A DNA stretch of 64,000 nt from Aulostomus chinensis. Taxonomy: Eukaryota > Chordata > Actinopteri > Syngnathiformes > Aulostomidae. Positions within the stretch are counted from its first letter, which is position 1, and each line of letters opens with the position of its first letter. Made by a program: the position numbers and the translations under genes. The stretch spans positions 175,001 through 239,000 of the forward strand of contig JBBMOA010000001.1 of assembly GCA_037954235.1 (NCBI GenBank), given 5' to 3'. Positions 1 through 11,722 of this stretch are shown here, one piece after another. The notes below the pieces were generated by a model, which saw nothing but the letters and a program-made list of their open reading frames with translations, did no database searches and was not told the origin of the DNA.

Positions 1-34
1 CACACACTCACACACACTCACCCTCACCCTCACA

Positions 35-95
<61 letters not shown>
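1..95. repeat. (CA)n microsatellite
   Basis: CA dinucleotide run with interspersed CT and CCCT variants in the first 40 bases, pure afterwards. It starts at the window edge, so its true length is unknown. Confidence 0.97.
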
Positions 96-97
<2 letters not shown>

Positions 98-1812
98 ATT
101 GATCTCTCACCAGGTCACATTTCAGAACTTTCAGCTTTTTGAAATCCTTCATCTGGACACCAATAATCACTGAGATGGTGGGAGAGTCCAGGCAGGACAC
201 TCAGGTAACGTCCAGGACGTCAGCACAGGTGAAACTCCATTTAAACCACAAACATCTTGATTGGACGGTCAAATGACGGTTGATCAACCTTTTAATCTTC
301 TGATTCCAGATCTGTTGAACTCACGACGCTAAAAACTGTCACTTACCAAAGTTTCTCACAGAGAAAAGATCTCGATCCACAGAGCAGACGAGGTGAAATA
401 AACTTCTATTAAATTATGGTCACCTGTGCCTGTAATAGAACAGCCTGAACAACATCACATGACTGGACTCTGGTCATCACCATGACAACAGGAGAATAAA
501 GGACAGAGTCCAAGTGCAGCTGCTTTAGTCGAGCTCTTATCAGAGATCAGAGCAGAGATATCAGGAGGAGCATTTCTCCCAGTCAAACCTCCCTCCGGCA
601 GGCAGTGTGGTGGAGAAAGAGATCACCACCATTTTGACAGGTAGAGACGCTTCTTCAAGACATCCCAGCTCAAGTTAAAGACATCTAAAATACACCTTTG
701 CAGACGTCTGCAATTCACGTCTTCATCAGAAACCTGATGAGTCCATTCAGATCTCCACAATGACACAGGAACTCTGGCTGATAATAGAAGATGTCAGTCA
801 GCTCTGGTTGAGAGGAACAAAGGAACACAAGAAGAAATGAAATCAGGATGAAAAAGAGGTCAAGAATCTGGGCTTCTCTCAAGGTTTTGCAGCATCAAAT
901 GAGGAGAAAGGTTGAAGAGCTTTCTGGTGGCGCCCCTCTTGCATCCCAGTAAATTCCACTGCTGGTGGTCAAACTCACAAGAAACTGAACAGCTTTACCT
1001 TGGACATCTTTTATTGAAAGAATCCATCAAAATACTTTGAACAAATTAGAAAGAAATACCAAAAATATGAAATACAACATTAATAGCTTACATTAAGTGT
1101 AAGATTTAATACCCACAAAATAAAAGTGTAAACAAGTGACATACATAAATTATAAATACAATATGAATAAGGCACTGAACAAAATGAGATATCAAAGAAA
1201 CTAGCATTGACAAAAATTAGGAGGATTTAAATAAAAGGGGATCTTACAGAGACCTCTTGTGGTGCCTTTTGTTACTGCATCAACTTGAATGACTTCTAAA
1301 CTCCACCACCACCTCCTCCACCTCTCATCACTGCTCCAGCTTTACTGTGCTGGTGCTTCTTGCAGCAAATTCATCAACAACATCATCATATGACGACTGA
1401 TTTGAGATCACGTGGTTTATGCTCACGACGGCAAGTCCACTGAGACGTTCCTGCATCACAGCAGATCCCAAGTCAGTTTGAGCCCACACTGTAAAGCCAA
1501 CAAGTTAACAGAACTCAAAGAACTGGTGAACCTGACTACCTAACATTAGTGAGTCGTGTTAACTGTTAGATGAGCTCAGGAGGTGGGCCTCTCTAAGTCC
1601 TCTTCTCTTGGAATTCTAAGTTGCCCCAACTTTCTTTGGTGAGTTAAACCAACTGTTCTTGTAGGCCTCACTGGTTATGTTGTTTTCAAAGTACTGACCA
1701 AACCAAGTAAACATAACTTCAGTTTTTTTACTGCTGTAAAATGTCTCTCAACAAAAATGTTCACTTTGTAATTACTTCAATTGTCCGAATCAAAAGAAGC
1801 TCTACTAACAAC
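96..1812. other. Intergenic stretch, no gene seen
   Basis: AT-rich non-coding sequence with no ORF of note, no recognised exon and no tRNA. It ends at the left terminus of the hAT element. I see no tandem structure in it. Confidence 0.6.
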
Positions 1813-4800
1813 CAGTGTTGGGGTAGTTACTCAAAAAAAGTAATCCATTACACATTACTAGTTACTTTTAAAAAAAATAATCCCTTACTTTACTTAGTTA
1901 CTCGCTGCTGAAAGTAACTAGTTACATTACTAGTTACACTACTTTTGGATTCCTCCGCAATATCACCTGAGCTGCACCTAACTTGATAGCCAATGAACAA
2001 CATATAGTTCGAACTTTATTGCTGCAGTGCCCAGATCAGCACAAATGTGTCTTCTCATGAGGAGGACATACACAAGATCTCTCTTTTATGCACTTTAATG
2101 CAACAAAGCTGTAAAATCACTTTACAGGAACATTTGCCAAAAAAGGCGACAAGACTTGCTGTATGCAAAATGTCTCAGAATAAAATTGGGATTAAAGCTT
2201 TCACTCTCATCTTAATTCACTCAGTAAATGTCTGTTTGTTTCCATGAGGTGAGCATCAGCAAACTGAATTTCTTTACAACATAACTTAAAAGAAGTTGTC
2301 CTTCCAACCACCCAGAGCAAACAAAGTTTGTTTAAATTAGATCATTAAATGAAATAAGACAATGGCTCTCATCACAATATCAGACAATGAATGAGGCTTC
2401 AATGGAAAATAACTTAACACCACATATTCAGTGTAATTTGTAATTATGTGAACTACAGCTTTACAGTAGTTTTTTTCATCCTACTCGACATTCTCATAAA
2501 GAAATGGTCATACCTCAGCAGGAGGAGTCTCTCAAACCGTTTGTCGGACCACCTGCTCCTCCTGGGAGTCAGTACCAGGCTGCCAAGGCTAAAGAGCCTC
2601 TCAACCGGTGCACTAGAGGGTGTGGCTGTGTTGTACTTCAGTGATAAAGTCTTTATTGTGGGGAAACGGTGCAGGATCTCCATCTCTGCTCCCGACTGCA
2701 AATAGTCAATGACTTCAGTTTCATGGTTGTAGGGGGCTGGATCCTCCTCATCAAAGTCAAAAAAGTCATCCTTACTTGTGCTGGAGGCGGGTGTCTGAGG
2801 TGCACGTACAACCTGCTTGTCTTGGGGGTAAGCATCTCTCTTCTCTTCTTCTTTCAGCCACCGCATTTGAAACCTTGGTAGTGTGACAGCAGCAAGGAGA
2901 GCATCTTTGCTGTCCAGCACCAGCTCAAATCCTTTCTTGATGGCCTGCAAATACGATGTGGAAAGATTTGATGAGCTTGGCCGTGTGCAGTATAATTTGC
3001 AGTGCATAGTATAAGATTCATCTACTCAGCTGTAGTTGCCATGTGAGTTAATGAGGGATTGTGACATATCTGGGGATTCACTGAAAAACAGTTTAAAAAT
3101 AATGATGAATTGACATTTTATGGTGCTTCATGTAGTGTACATTCACTTATTAGATTTTTTATATGTATGTGATGTCCACATGAATGGACTTTTTATTTAT
3201 TCTAATTCTAGTCCCTGTAAAAAAATAAACAATAAAATAAATTCATACATCAAATTCATAAAAGAATGCTTTTGACTTTCCAATTCAAGATTATTAAAAC
3301 ATACATACCTGTACTATGGCATTAGGCAGGCCTGCTGTCATCTGGGAGAGCCCATCTTGCAGTGCCAGTGTCCTTGACATCAGAATCTCCAGTGTTGGCA
3401 GGAGACTGCCATAATCGCAGTTATCTTCGCCTTGTAATATGTCCAAAGCCACTGTGAGTGGTTTCATGACTGTGCAGGATTCCTGAAGGAACTGATATTC
3501 CCGTTCAGTGAAGGCTTTCATTTCTAGTCGACTGCAGAGAGCGTTCAACTCTGACATGGGAATGTCAATGATGCGGGACAGGGCATCATGGAAGGAGTTC
3601 CATCTTGTTGTTGTAGGTACTATGAGTGTTCTTTTGCACACTCTCAACAAGTTCAGATGCCACAGTAGAACGGCTGGTTTTATTCCAGAGGGCAGAAAAC
3701 TTCCCGGTTGCACTTCTGTAAACAGATTTGGACTCGGAGTTTGCTGTGAGCCACTTGTCAGCATCATTACTCGAAATCAAATTCAGTGTGTGAGATGCAC
3801 ATCTCAGGTGGGTGGGGGGGGCAGAGAAAACTGTCCCTCTGAATCGGTACTGCTAGAGAGCACACCTTCAACATCTATGAACCTCACATCTTCATCCTCA
3901 ATCTCCTCGTCTGAATCTGGCGCTGGCTCATACATTTTAAAAGCTTTGATAACATTTGACCCGTTGTCAGTTACAGTAGCAGTCACCTTGTGTGACAATC
4001 CATACGCTGAGTGAACCTGTTCAATTTCGCCGGCTACAACATCATAAGTGTGTCGTCCTTTTACTCTTCTGCAGGCAATTGCAGCTTTTTCACGCCGGAC
4101 ATTGCTTGGGTTAATCCAGTGGGCAGTCACACCCAAATAGCTTTTATTGTGGCGAGTCCAGATGTCAGCGGTAGTTGACACATACTCTAAGCTCTCAAAA
4201 GTTTTCTTGAGCTCAGTTTCCATCTTTACATAACACTTTTCCAGGTAGCTTGCAAAAGTTTTCCTGTCTGATGATAGCGGCCTCCTCACCTGTCTTCTAC
4301 TTAGGATGTTACGGAAACTCGGCGATTCCACAGTCGAAATAGGCAGCATTTCCTCCACGATGTATGCTGCTACAACCCTCTGTATCTCAACTTTTGTCGA
4401 TACATGTTGTTGAAAATCAAGCCTCGTCTGCTTCGATGGTGTCGGCATGTTTTCCTCAGCGTCACTCGGAGTCCGTCCTTCTTTAGCCACTAGCTTGGTG
4501 TTAGCATGTTGCCGATGTAGGTGCTTGGACAGATTTGAGGTGTTGTTTGAGGCAGTGGATAGTTGCTTCTGGCCATGGCATAATTTACATTTTACAGTCA
4601 CATTCTTCGCCTTTAGCGCAACAAATTCGAAGTAGTGCGCGTATCTCCACCTGTCAAAAGACGTCCTGAGCGGCTCTGCCACCATTTCTTCTGCACCTTA
4701 ATGAAATCGCGCTCCGGTCACTAGGTCACGTAAAATCACGTTACTGAGGTCAGACAAGTGTTGCGCAGCCGTGAACATGGATGAAAGGGATGTTTGATTT

Positions 4801-4988
4801 TTTTTTTCTGTCCTCGCGCCCTGCTGAACAGCTTAAAGTAACTAAAGTAACGTAATTTTTTTTGTCTAAGAGTAACTGTATTGTGATTACACAAATTACA
4901 ACTGTAACGCGGTACATTACTGCGTTACTGGCGAATGTAATCCCGTTACAGTAACACGTTACTTTGTACCGCGTTACACCCAACACTG
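1813..4988 (-). mobile_element. hAT-superfamily DNA transposon, near full length
   Basis: Both ends carry the same 10-base terminal inverted repeat, CAGTGTTGGG at 1813 and its complement ending at 4988. Inside each end lie many short GTTAC/GTAAC repeats, the usual subterminal pattern of fish hAT elements. The interior encodes a hAT transposase on the minus strand (2453-4685). hAT insertion normally makes an 8-bp target duplication, but the flanks (ctaacaac on the left, acagtaat on the right) do not match. The right end sits directly against the 43/44-bp satellite array, so one flank has been replaced or rearranged after insertion. Autonomous in layout but broken by frameshifts. Confidence 0.88.
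2453..4685 (-). pseudogene. hAT transposase, BED finger to dimerisation domain, frameshifted
   Basis: The N-terminal part (4685 down to 3804, 293 residues) starts with a BED-type zinc finger: CKLC near residue 34 and a later HLHRQH. It continues into the hAT catalytic core with TADIW and TVTDNGSN motifs. The middle part (3780-3310) contains ASHTLNL and TTTRWNSF, typical of hAT enzymes. An exon boundary is visible: exon end at 3309 followed by GTATGT, acceptor TTTGCAG before 2944, giving a 364-bp intron (2945-3308). The last exon (2944-2453) holds the hAT C-terminal dimerisation signature (APVERLFS). The frame is lost at a run of G residues near 3813-3821 and again near 3640, so no continuous product is expected. 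The enzyme would excise and reinsert the element by binding its ends. Confidence 0.85.
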
Positions 4989-7908
4989 ACAGTAATGTAG
5001 TAAGTGTTTCGAACAACCTCAAAGTGATGCTGACAGTCATGTAGTAAGAGTTGCTACTAACCTCAAAACAATGCAAGAGTAATGTAGTAAGAGTTTCTAA
5101 GAAACCTCCAAATAATGCGACAGTGATGTCGGAAGAATTGCTAATGATCTCAAAATGATGCTGACAGTAATGTAGTAAGAATTGCTAATCAACTCAAAAT
5201 GATGCTAACAGTAATGTAGTGATAGTTGCTAATAAACTCAAAGTGATGCTGACAGTCATGTAGTAAGAGTTGCTACGATCCTAAAATAATGCGACAGTGA
5301 TGTCGGAAGAATTGCTCATGATCTCAAAATGATGCTGACAGTAATGTAGTAAGAGTTGCTAATGATCTCAAAATGATGCGACAGTGATGAAGTAAGAATT
5401 GCTAATGAACTCAAAATGATGCTGACAGTAATGTAGTAAGAATTGCTAATCAACTCAAAATGATGCTAACAGTAATGTAGTGATAGTTGCTAATAAACTC
5501 AAAGTGATGCTGACAGTCATGTAGTAAGAGTTGCTACGATCCTAAAATAATGCGACAGTGATGTCGGAAGAATTGCTCATGATCTCAAAATGATGCTAAA
5601 AGTAATGTAGTGATAGTTGCTAATAATCTCAAAGTGATGCTGACAGTCATGTACTAAGAGTTGCTACGAACCTCAAAAAATGCGACAGTGATGTTGGAAG
5701 AATTGCAAATGATCTAAAAATGATGCGACAGTGATGTAGTAAGAATTGCTAATGAACTCAAAATGATGCTAACAGTAATGCAGTGATAGTTGCTAATAAT
5801 CTCAAAGTGATGCTGACAGTCATGTAGTAAGAGTTGCTACGAACCTCAAAATAATGCGACAGTGATGTATTAAGAGTTGCTACGATCCTAAAATAATGCG
5901 ACAGTGATGTCGGAAGAATTGCTCATGATCTCAAAATGATGCTGACAGTAATGGAGTAAGAATTGCTAATGTACTCAAAATGATGCTAACAGTAATGTAG
6001 TGAAAGTTTCGAATAACCTCAAAGTGATGCTGACAGTCATGTGGTTAGAGTTGCGAGTAACCTAAAAATGATGGTGACAGTCATGCAGTAAGAGTTGCAA
6101 ATAACCTCAAAATAATGCTACAGTGATGTAGTAAGAATTGCTAATGATCTCAAAATAATGCTACAGTGATGTCGGAAGAATTGCTAATCAACTCAAAATG
6201 ATGCTAACAGTAATGAAGTGAAATTTGAAATGAACTTAAAGTGATGCTGACAGTAATGTAGTGATAGTTGCTAATAAACTCAAAGTGATGCTGACAGTCA
6301 TGTAGTAAGAGTTGCTGTGAACGTCAAAATAATGCGACAGTGATGTCGGACGAATTGCTAATGATCTCAAAATAATGCGACAGTGATGTCGTAAGAATTG
6401 CTGATGAACTCAAAATGATGCTAACAGTAATGTATTGATAGTTGCTAATAAACTCAGTGATGCTTACAGTAATGCAGTAAGTGTTTCGAACAACCTCAAA
6501 GTGATGCTGACAGTCATGTATTAAGAGCTGCTAATAACCTCAAAATAATGCGACAGTGATGTCGGACGAATTACTAATAATTTCAAAATGATGCGACAGT
6601 GATGTCGTAAGAATTGCTAATCAACTCAAAATGATGCTAACAGTAATGTAGTGATAGTTGCTAATAAACTCAAAGTGATGCTGACAGTAATGTAGTAAGA
6701 GTTGCTACGATCCTCCAAATAATGCGACAGTGATGTTGGAAGAATTGGTCATGATCTAAAAATGATGTGACAGTAATGGAGTAAGAATTGCTAATGAACT
6801 CAAAATGATGCTGACAATAATGTAGTAAAAGTTGCTAATAACCTCAAAATAATGCTACAATAATGTCGTAAAAATTGCTAATGATCTCAAAATGATGCGA
6901 CAGTGATGTCGTAAGAATTGCTAATGAACTCAAAATGATGCTAACAGTAATGTAGTGAAACTTTCGAATAACCTCAAAGTGATGCTGACAGTAATGTAGT
7001 AAGGGTTTGGAACAACCTCAAAGTGAGGCTGACAGTCATGTAGTAAGAGTTACTACGAACCTCAAATTAATACGACAGTGATGTTGTAAGAATTGCGAAT
7101 AAACTCAAAATGATGCTAACAGTAATGTAGTGATAGTTGCTAATAAACTCAAAGTGATGCTGACAGTGATGTAGTCAGAGTTGCAACGAACCTCAAAATA
7201 ATACGACAGTGATGTCGGAAGAATTGCTAATCAACTCAAAATGATGCTAACAGTAATGAAGTGAAATTTGAAATGAACTCAAAGTGATGCTGACAGTAAT
7301 GTAGTAAGAGTTGCTAATAAACTCAAAGTGATGCTGACAGTCATGTAGTAAGAGTTGCTGTGAACGTCAAAATAATGCGACAGTGATGTCGGACGAATTG
7401 CTAATGATCTCAAAATAATGCGACAGTGATGTAGTAAGAATTGCTGATGAACTCAAAATGATGCTAACAGTAATGTAGTGATAGTTGCTAATAAACTCAG
7501 TGATGCTTACAGTAATGTAGTAAGTGTTTCAAACAACCTCAAAGTTATGCTGACAGTCATGTAGTAATGGTTGCTACGAACCTCAAAACAATGCAATAGT
7601 AATGTAGTAAGAGTTGCTAATAACCTCAAAATAATGCGACAGTGATGTCGGAAGAATTGCTAATCAACTCAAAATGATGCTAACAGTAATGTAGTGATAG
7701 TTGCTAATAAACTCAAAGTGATGCTGACAGGAATGTAGTAAGAGTTGCTACGATCCTCCAAATAATGCGACAGTGATTTTGGAAGAATTGGTCATGATCT
7801 AAAAATGATGTGACAGTAATGGAGTAAGAATTGCTAATGTACTCAAAATGATGCTAAAGTGATGTAATGAGAGTTGCTTATGAAATGAAAATGATGCTGA
7901 CAGTCATG
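4989..7908 (+). repeat. 43/44-bp satellite, array 1
   Basis: About 67 tandem copies of a 43-44 bp unit whose core reads TGACAGTAATGTAGTAAGAG followed by TTGCTAATAAACTCAAAATGATGC or variants. Several monomer types recur (for example gctaacagtaatgtagtgatag, gcgacagtgatgtcggaag and cagtgatgcttacagtaatg), so it is a multi-variant array. It begins at the last base of the hAT terminal repeat and ends inside a ZBED-like transposase relic. No ORF of interest; stops occur in every monomer frame. Confidence 0.95.
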
Positions 7909-8658
7909 GCCCCCCCATCTGTTGCTGCACCTGAGCCAGCTTCTCCTTGGCTGTAGTGCTGATCTGAGGGATGTGACAGTGTTCCTGGCTTTGTGTCTGA
8001 TGATGGAAGTGGGGATCTGATCACAGGATTTTCTGACTCCTAGATTCAGACGATGTGCAGTGCAGACTGAGTGGTGAATTTGGAGCTGTCTAGTGGATGC
8101 TGTCATGTTTGGTGCTGCGTCGCTCACAAGACACTTCACTTTGTTGGTGATGGCCCAGTCCTCCATCATGCCTCTTTGGACTGGGGCCAAACTGTCAGCA
8201 GGGTGACTTTGTGGAAAGTCTTGCACTCCCAACACAATCATTCTCACGAATGCAGAGACAGGTCAGAGCCAAGGGAGCCTCCATGTCCACAGATGTCCAC
8301 ATGGCAGCTGGACTTCCTTTTTCACTCCTTCCCGTTCCTCCTGGTACTTTTTAGCCACCGTTTGTTTGATGGTCTGAAAATGACACCCAGAGTAAATCAA
8401 TACATTAAAATTAGAGATGAAATAAACTGGAGATATCAACGACTGCTTTAGATCATTTCCACACAAACCTTTCTGGTTGGCAAACATATGAGGCTCAAGG
8501 ACCTGAACCAGTTCCCTGAACCCTTCCCTCTCAACAGTGCTGAGGGGCTGGCAGTCCTTCAGGATCAAATTCAGCAGAGCCTCATCCAGCATCTGCTTCC
8601 TGGAAGCTGGATGGTTAAAGATGAAGGAGAGAAGAAATGAAGAGGAATTAATGATCAA
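7909..8658 (-). pseudogene. ZBED1-like hAT transposase fragment
   Basis: Reading leftward from 8658, one frame encodes a segment like LILKDCQPLSTVEREGFREL, a conserved region of ZBED1-type hAT transposases. A second frame near 8310-8235 gives TSVDMEAPLALTCLCI. A third (8247-7960) gives WAITNKVKCLVSDAAPNM and CTAHRLNLGVRKSCDQIPT, matching the RNase H-like core and the C-x2-H-x-LNL motif. A further in-frame-like piece (TTAKEKLAQVQQQMG) ends at 7909, exactly where satellite array 1 starts. BED finger and C-terminal dimerisation domain are absent. At least two frameshifts; a dead fragment. Confidence 0.8.
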
Positions 8659-9099
8659 TGAAGCAACTGTGAGTCAGTTGGAGAGTGGCTGTATACCTGA
8701 GTTCATCCTGGTGGATCTGGGACTTCATTCTCATGCCTGGCCCCATCATGCCTCAGCACTGAAGAGGTGCTTTTGTTGAGATGAGACGCTTCTGTCCAAC
8801 AAATGCGACATTCAACCTGCAGAAAAGAACATGAGTACTCAGCTAAAAGTTCCTTTCTTCATGGTGACTGGTGTTTCTTAGTCTTAGACCACCAGGTTTC
8901 CAATGAGGTGTATCGGATACGTTGTTGTGTGCCGCTGAAATCCGTCCAATTCCGGCGTTGTTTCCTCATGAAATATGTTTGCCTTAAAGCTCATTCAAGT
9001 GTTGAACCACAATATCATTCACCATAACTGAGTCAACTTCAAGATAACCTACTTCTACATTCCAGTCCCGGCTGCTCCTGTTCTGCTGCAGTCCAGAAA
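8659..9099. other. Non-coding spacer
   Basis: No recognised coding or repeat signature between the ZBED-like relic and the CpG-rich patch. Confidence 0.4.
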
Positions 9100-9690
9100 A
9101 CAACAACCCGATACAATTGGCGCTCCTTCCCACAGCTCCGGCCCGGATCCGCATGGTTCCGCTGACTGACTGTGAGACGCGCTCCCTCCAGAGTGGCACA
9201 GCCCGATGGGGGTCCTTATCTGGCACGGGGGCGTAAAACAGGTGCGACTGGAAAGCCTGGTTTATTCTGCGTCGAGGGAACGCGTTGCTCTGCAATACAC
9301 CGCCAAGCCGCTAGGGGGTGTGGCTTTGTCTTTGTCTTGTTTACAGGGCTCTTGTCGGATTCCTTGGTTTTCTTCCGGTCACAGACAACAATTGTTGGCC
9401 ATTTGTCAGTCTTTGTAGTGCCGCGAATAATCCTTTCTTCGGCTTGGTCCATTTTTTCTTGAAGCTTTCACCACAGAAACTTTGAAAATGGCGGTGTTGT
9501 TGTGCTGCGACTGAACCGGAAATGACGTTCTGAGCAAACCAATCATAGTCTTCGACGTGACGTCACCCCGCGTCGACGCGACACGGAGGAAGGATATTTT
9601 GGAGGTGCGCGTCTGGCTACGGCGGAGGGTCTGCGTAGGGGTCTTCGTCGACGGCGTAGGTATGAATACTATGCGACGCGGAAGCATAAA
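9100..9690. promoter_or_regulatory. CpG-rich patch with a CRE palindrome
   Basis: CpG is conspicuously frequent here compared with the flanks (for example gcgtcgacgcgacacgg and cgtcgacggcgtagg). A full cAMP-response-type palindrome TGACGTCA lies at 9558-9565, with a second CGACGT just before it. It could be a CpG-island promoter, or the CpG-rich end of a DNA transposon such as a Harbinger-type element (repeated ctacggcg/gcgtagg words). No downstream first exon was recognised. The laminin exons that follow are internal ones, so this is not obviously their promoter. Confidence 0.35.
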
Positions 9691-9701
9691 TCAGACTTTA
9701 T

Positions 9702-9893
9702 AGTCCAACAGTAAGTTAGCATGTCAGGGATGAGACACGCTTATCGTCCAACAGGAAGTTAGCATGTCAGGGATGAGACACCCTGATAGTCCAACAGGAA
9801 GTTAGCATGTCAGGGATGGGACACCCTAATAGTCCAACAGGAAGTTAGCATGTCAGGGATGAGACACCCTGATAGTCCAACAGGAAGTTAGCA
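9702..9893 (+). repeat. 43-bp minisatellite
   Basis: About 4.5 copies of a 43-bp unit beginning agtccaacaggaagttagca and ending gagacaccctgat. Unit starts at 9702 and 9745 fix the period. Its length matches the large satellite, but the sequence is unrelated. Confidence 0.93.
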
Positions 9894-10233
9894 TCTCCAT
9901 GGTTCCCTTGACCAGAAGCCAGTGGGATCGTTCCATTCTGACATCTTGATTGACATTTGTCCTTCTCTTAGCTAAATAGCTGGCAATCATTTGAAAAACA
10001 CCTTGATTTACTTTTTCTATTTTGATCTTCAGTTCATTTGCATACTTTTGTTAAAATTCTCCCCCTTTTTTTTTTTGTTTTTGTTTTTTTGCCGCTGTTT
10101 ATAGCACAAAGTCCACCTGGTGCCTAAAGACCAGTTCAGCATGGACTACGTTGAACCCTCAGTCCGCTGCATCAGCACCCATGGACGGTTCCCCCCTGAC
10201 AGGAGGATTCTGGTGAGGAACATTAGTGGGACA

Positions 10234-10886
10234 GCGCTCTTGTTAGAACGGTTCTGATCCACCTTCCCTCCCCCTGCAGCTCCTCCTGTGTCCCCTCAGC
10301 GCTCTTGTTAGAACGGTTCTGATCCACCTTCCCTCCCCCTGTAGCTCCTCCTGTGTCCCCTCAGCGCTCTTGTTAGAACGGTTCTGATCCACCTCCCCTC
10401 CCCCTGTAGCTCCTCCTGTGTCCCCTCAGCGCTCTTGTTAGAACGTTTCTGATCCACCTTCCCTCCCCCTGTAGCTCCTCCTGTGTCCCCTCAGCGCTCT
10501 TTTTAGAAGGGTTTTGATCCACCTTCCCTCCCCCTGTAGCTCCTCCTGTGTCCCCTCAGCGCTCTTGTTAGAACGGTTCTGATCCACCTTCCCTCCCCCT
10601 GTAGCTCCCCCCTCTGTCCCCTCAGCGCTCTTGTTAGAACGGTTCTGATCCACCTTCCCTCCCCCTGTAGCTCCTCCTGTGTCCCCTCAGCGCTCTTGTT
10701 AGAACGGTTCTGATCCACCTTCCCTCCCCCTGTAGCTCCCCCCTCTGTCCCCTCGGCGCTCTTGTTAGAACGGTTCTGATCCACCTTCCCTCCCCCTGTA
10801 GCTCCTCCTCTGTCCCCTCAGCGCTCTTGTTAGAAGGGTTCTGATCCACCTTCCCTCCCCCTGTAGCTCCTCCTGTGTCCCCTCAC
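10234..10886 (+). repeat. 65-bp minisatellite in a laminin intron
   Basis: Ten copies of a 65-bp unit starting gcgctcttgttagaacggtt and ending with a pyrimidine-rich tgtgtcccctca. Starts at 10234 and 10299 fix the period. Each unit contains a polypyrimidine tract and a CCTCAG, so it resembles an amplified intron 3' end. The array runs to the edge of the second laminin exon. Confidence 0.95.
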
Positions 10887-11078
10887 GTTTCCAAACTCCC
10901 TCCCACTGGCTGGTGCTGAAGGAGGGCCAGAGCTCCTCCTACAGGAGCCCATCCTGGCCTCCCCCGCTGCAGGTCCTCCACTGACCTCCCACCAGAGAGA
11001 TGAGCCCCCTGGTTCAGAGGTGACAGACCACCTCTGGGAGCAGACAACAGAGACCACATCAGGCTGGACTCCGTGCAG

Positions 11079-11722
11079 GTACGGAGGCTGACGGCTGCTG
11101 AGTGAGTGAGTTTACGACGCTCCCACCACTGCTGCTGGATCGATTTAACACATCTGGAATATTTAGATTTATTCTGGGTCAACATCTGCATCTGTTGAAG
11201 TCCTCAGTCTCCATGCAGGTGGTGTTGTTCCAGATAAAAGGTCTCAATAACAGCATCACTCCAGGTGAAACCATTCCAAAGAAGGCTAAGTGGAGCTGGC
11301 ATATCAGCCCCCAATGGAAGCCTGCTGCTGCTGCCAAGCTCTCCATGTCATCATGGAAAAGTTGATTGTTCAACTCAATGTTTTTCCCATTGGGAGGAGA
11401 TTTGTTGTTCCACCATGAAGTCTTTTCTTGTGATGAGTTTGTGTGTTGTAGTCGCATGAAGATATCTTGTTATCATGATCAACTCCTCTGGCCTGGTGGA
11501 AGAACGCTGCTGTGTTTGGATTCAGACGAGTCAAATCTGAACCAGGGACTTGTAGTTTTATCCTCGGTCTCTGGACTCATAAAATGGAGACCGGCCCAGT
11601 TTGACACTTTTGAACTCCTTCATGATGTTCAAATCTCATGACTGAGATTCGTGATTGGAAACATCGGCGGTTCAGGAAAGAAAACATGTACCATTGAACA
11701 TCGCTCTCATCCTTCTACTCAG
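11079..11722 (+). other. Intron-like spacer between laminin exons 2 and 3
   Basis: Begins with a GTACGG donor and ends with CTACTCAG. No exon recognised within, and nothing repeated. Confidence 0.5.

Noticed and set aside
4989..7908. Satellite arrays as a CRISPR array
   Set aside because: Units are contiguous 43-44 bp monomers that all vary gradually; there are no constant repeats with unique spacers, and the context is eukaryotic.
1813..8658. The two hAT relics as one element split by the satellite
   Set aside because: The left element has its own complete core between its own terminal repeats, and the right relic duplicates part of that core with different sequence, so they are two elements.
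10438..11057. Overlapping minus-strand ORFs with repeated SNKSAEGT-type peptides
   Set aside because: They are translations of the 65-bp intronic minisatellite; the 65-bp period shifts frame and no start, splice or homologue supports a protein.
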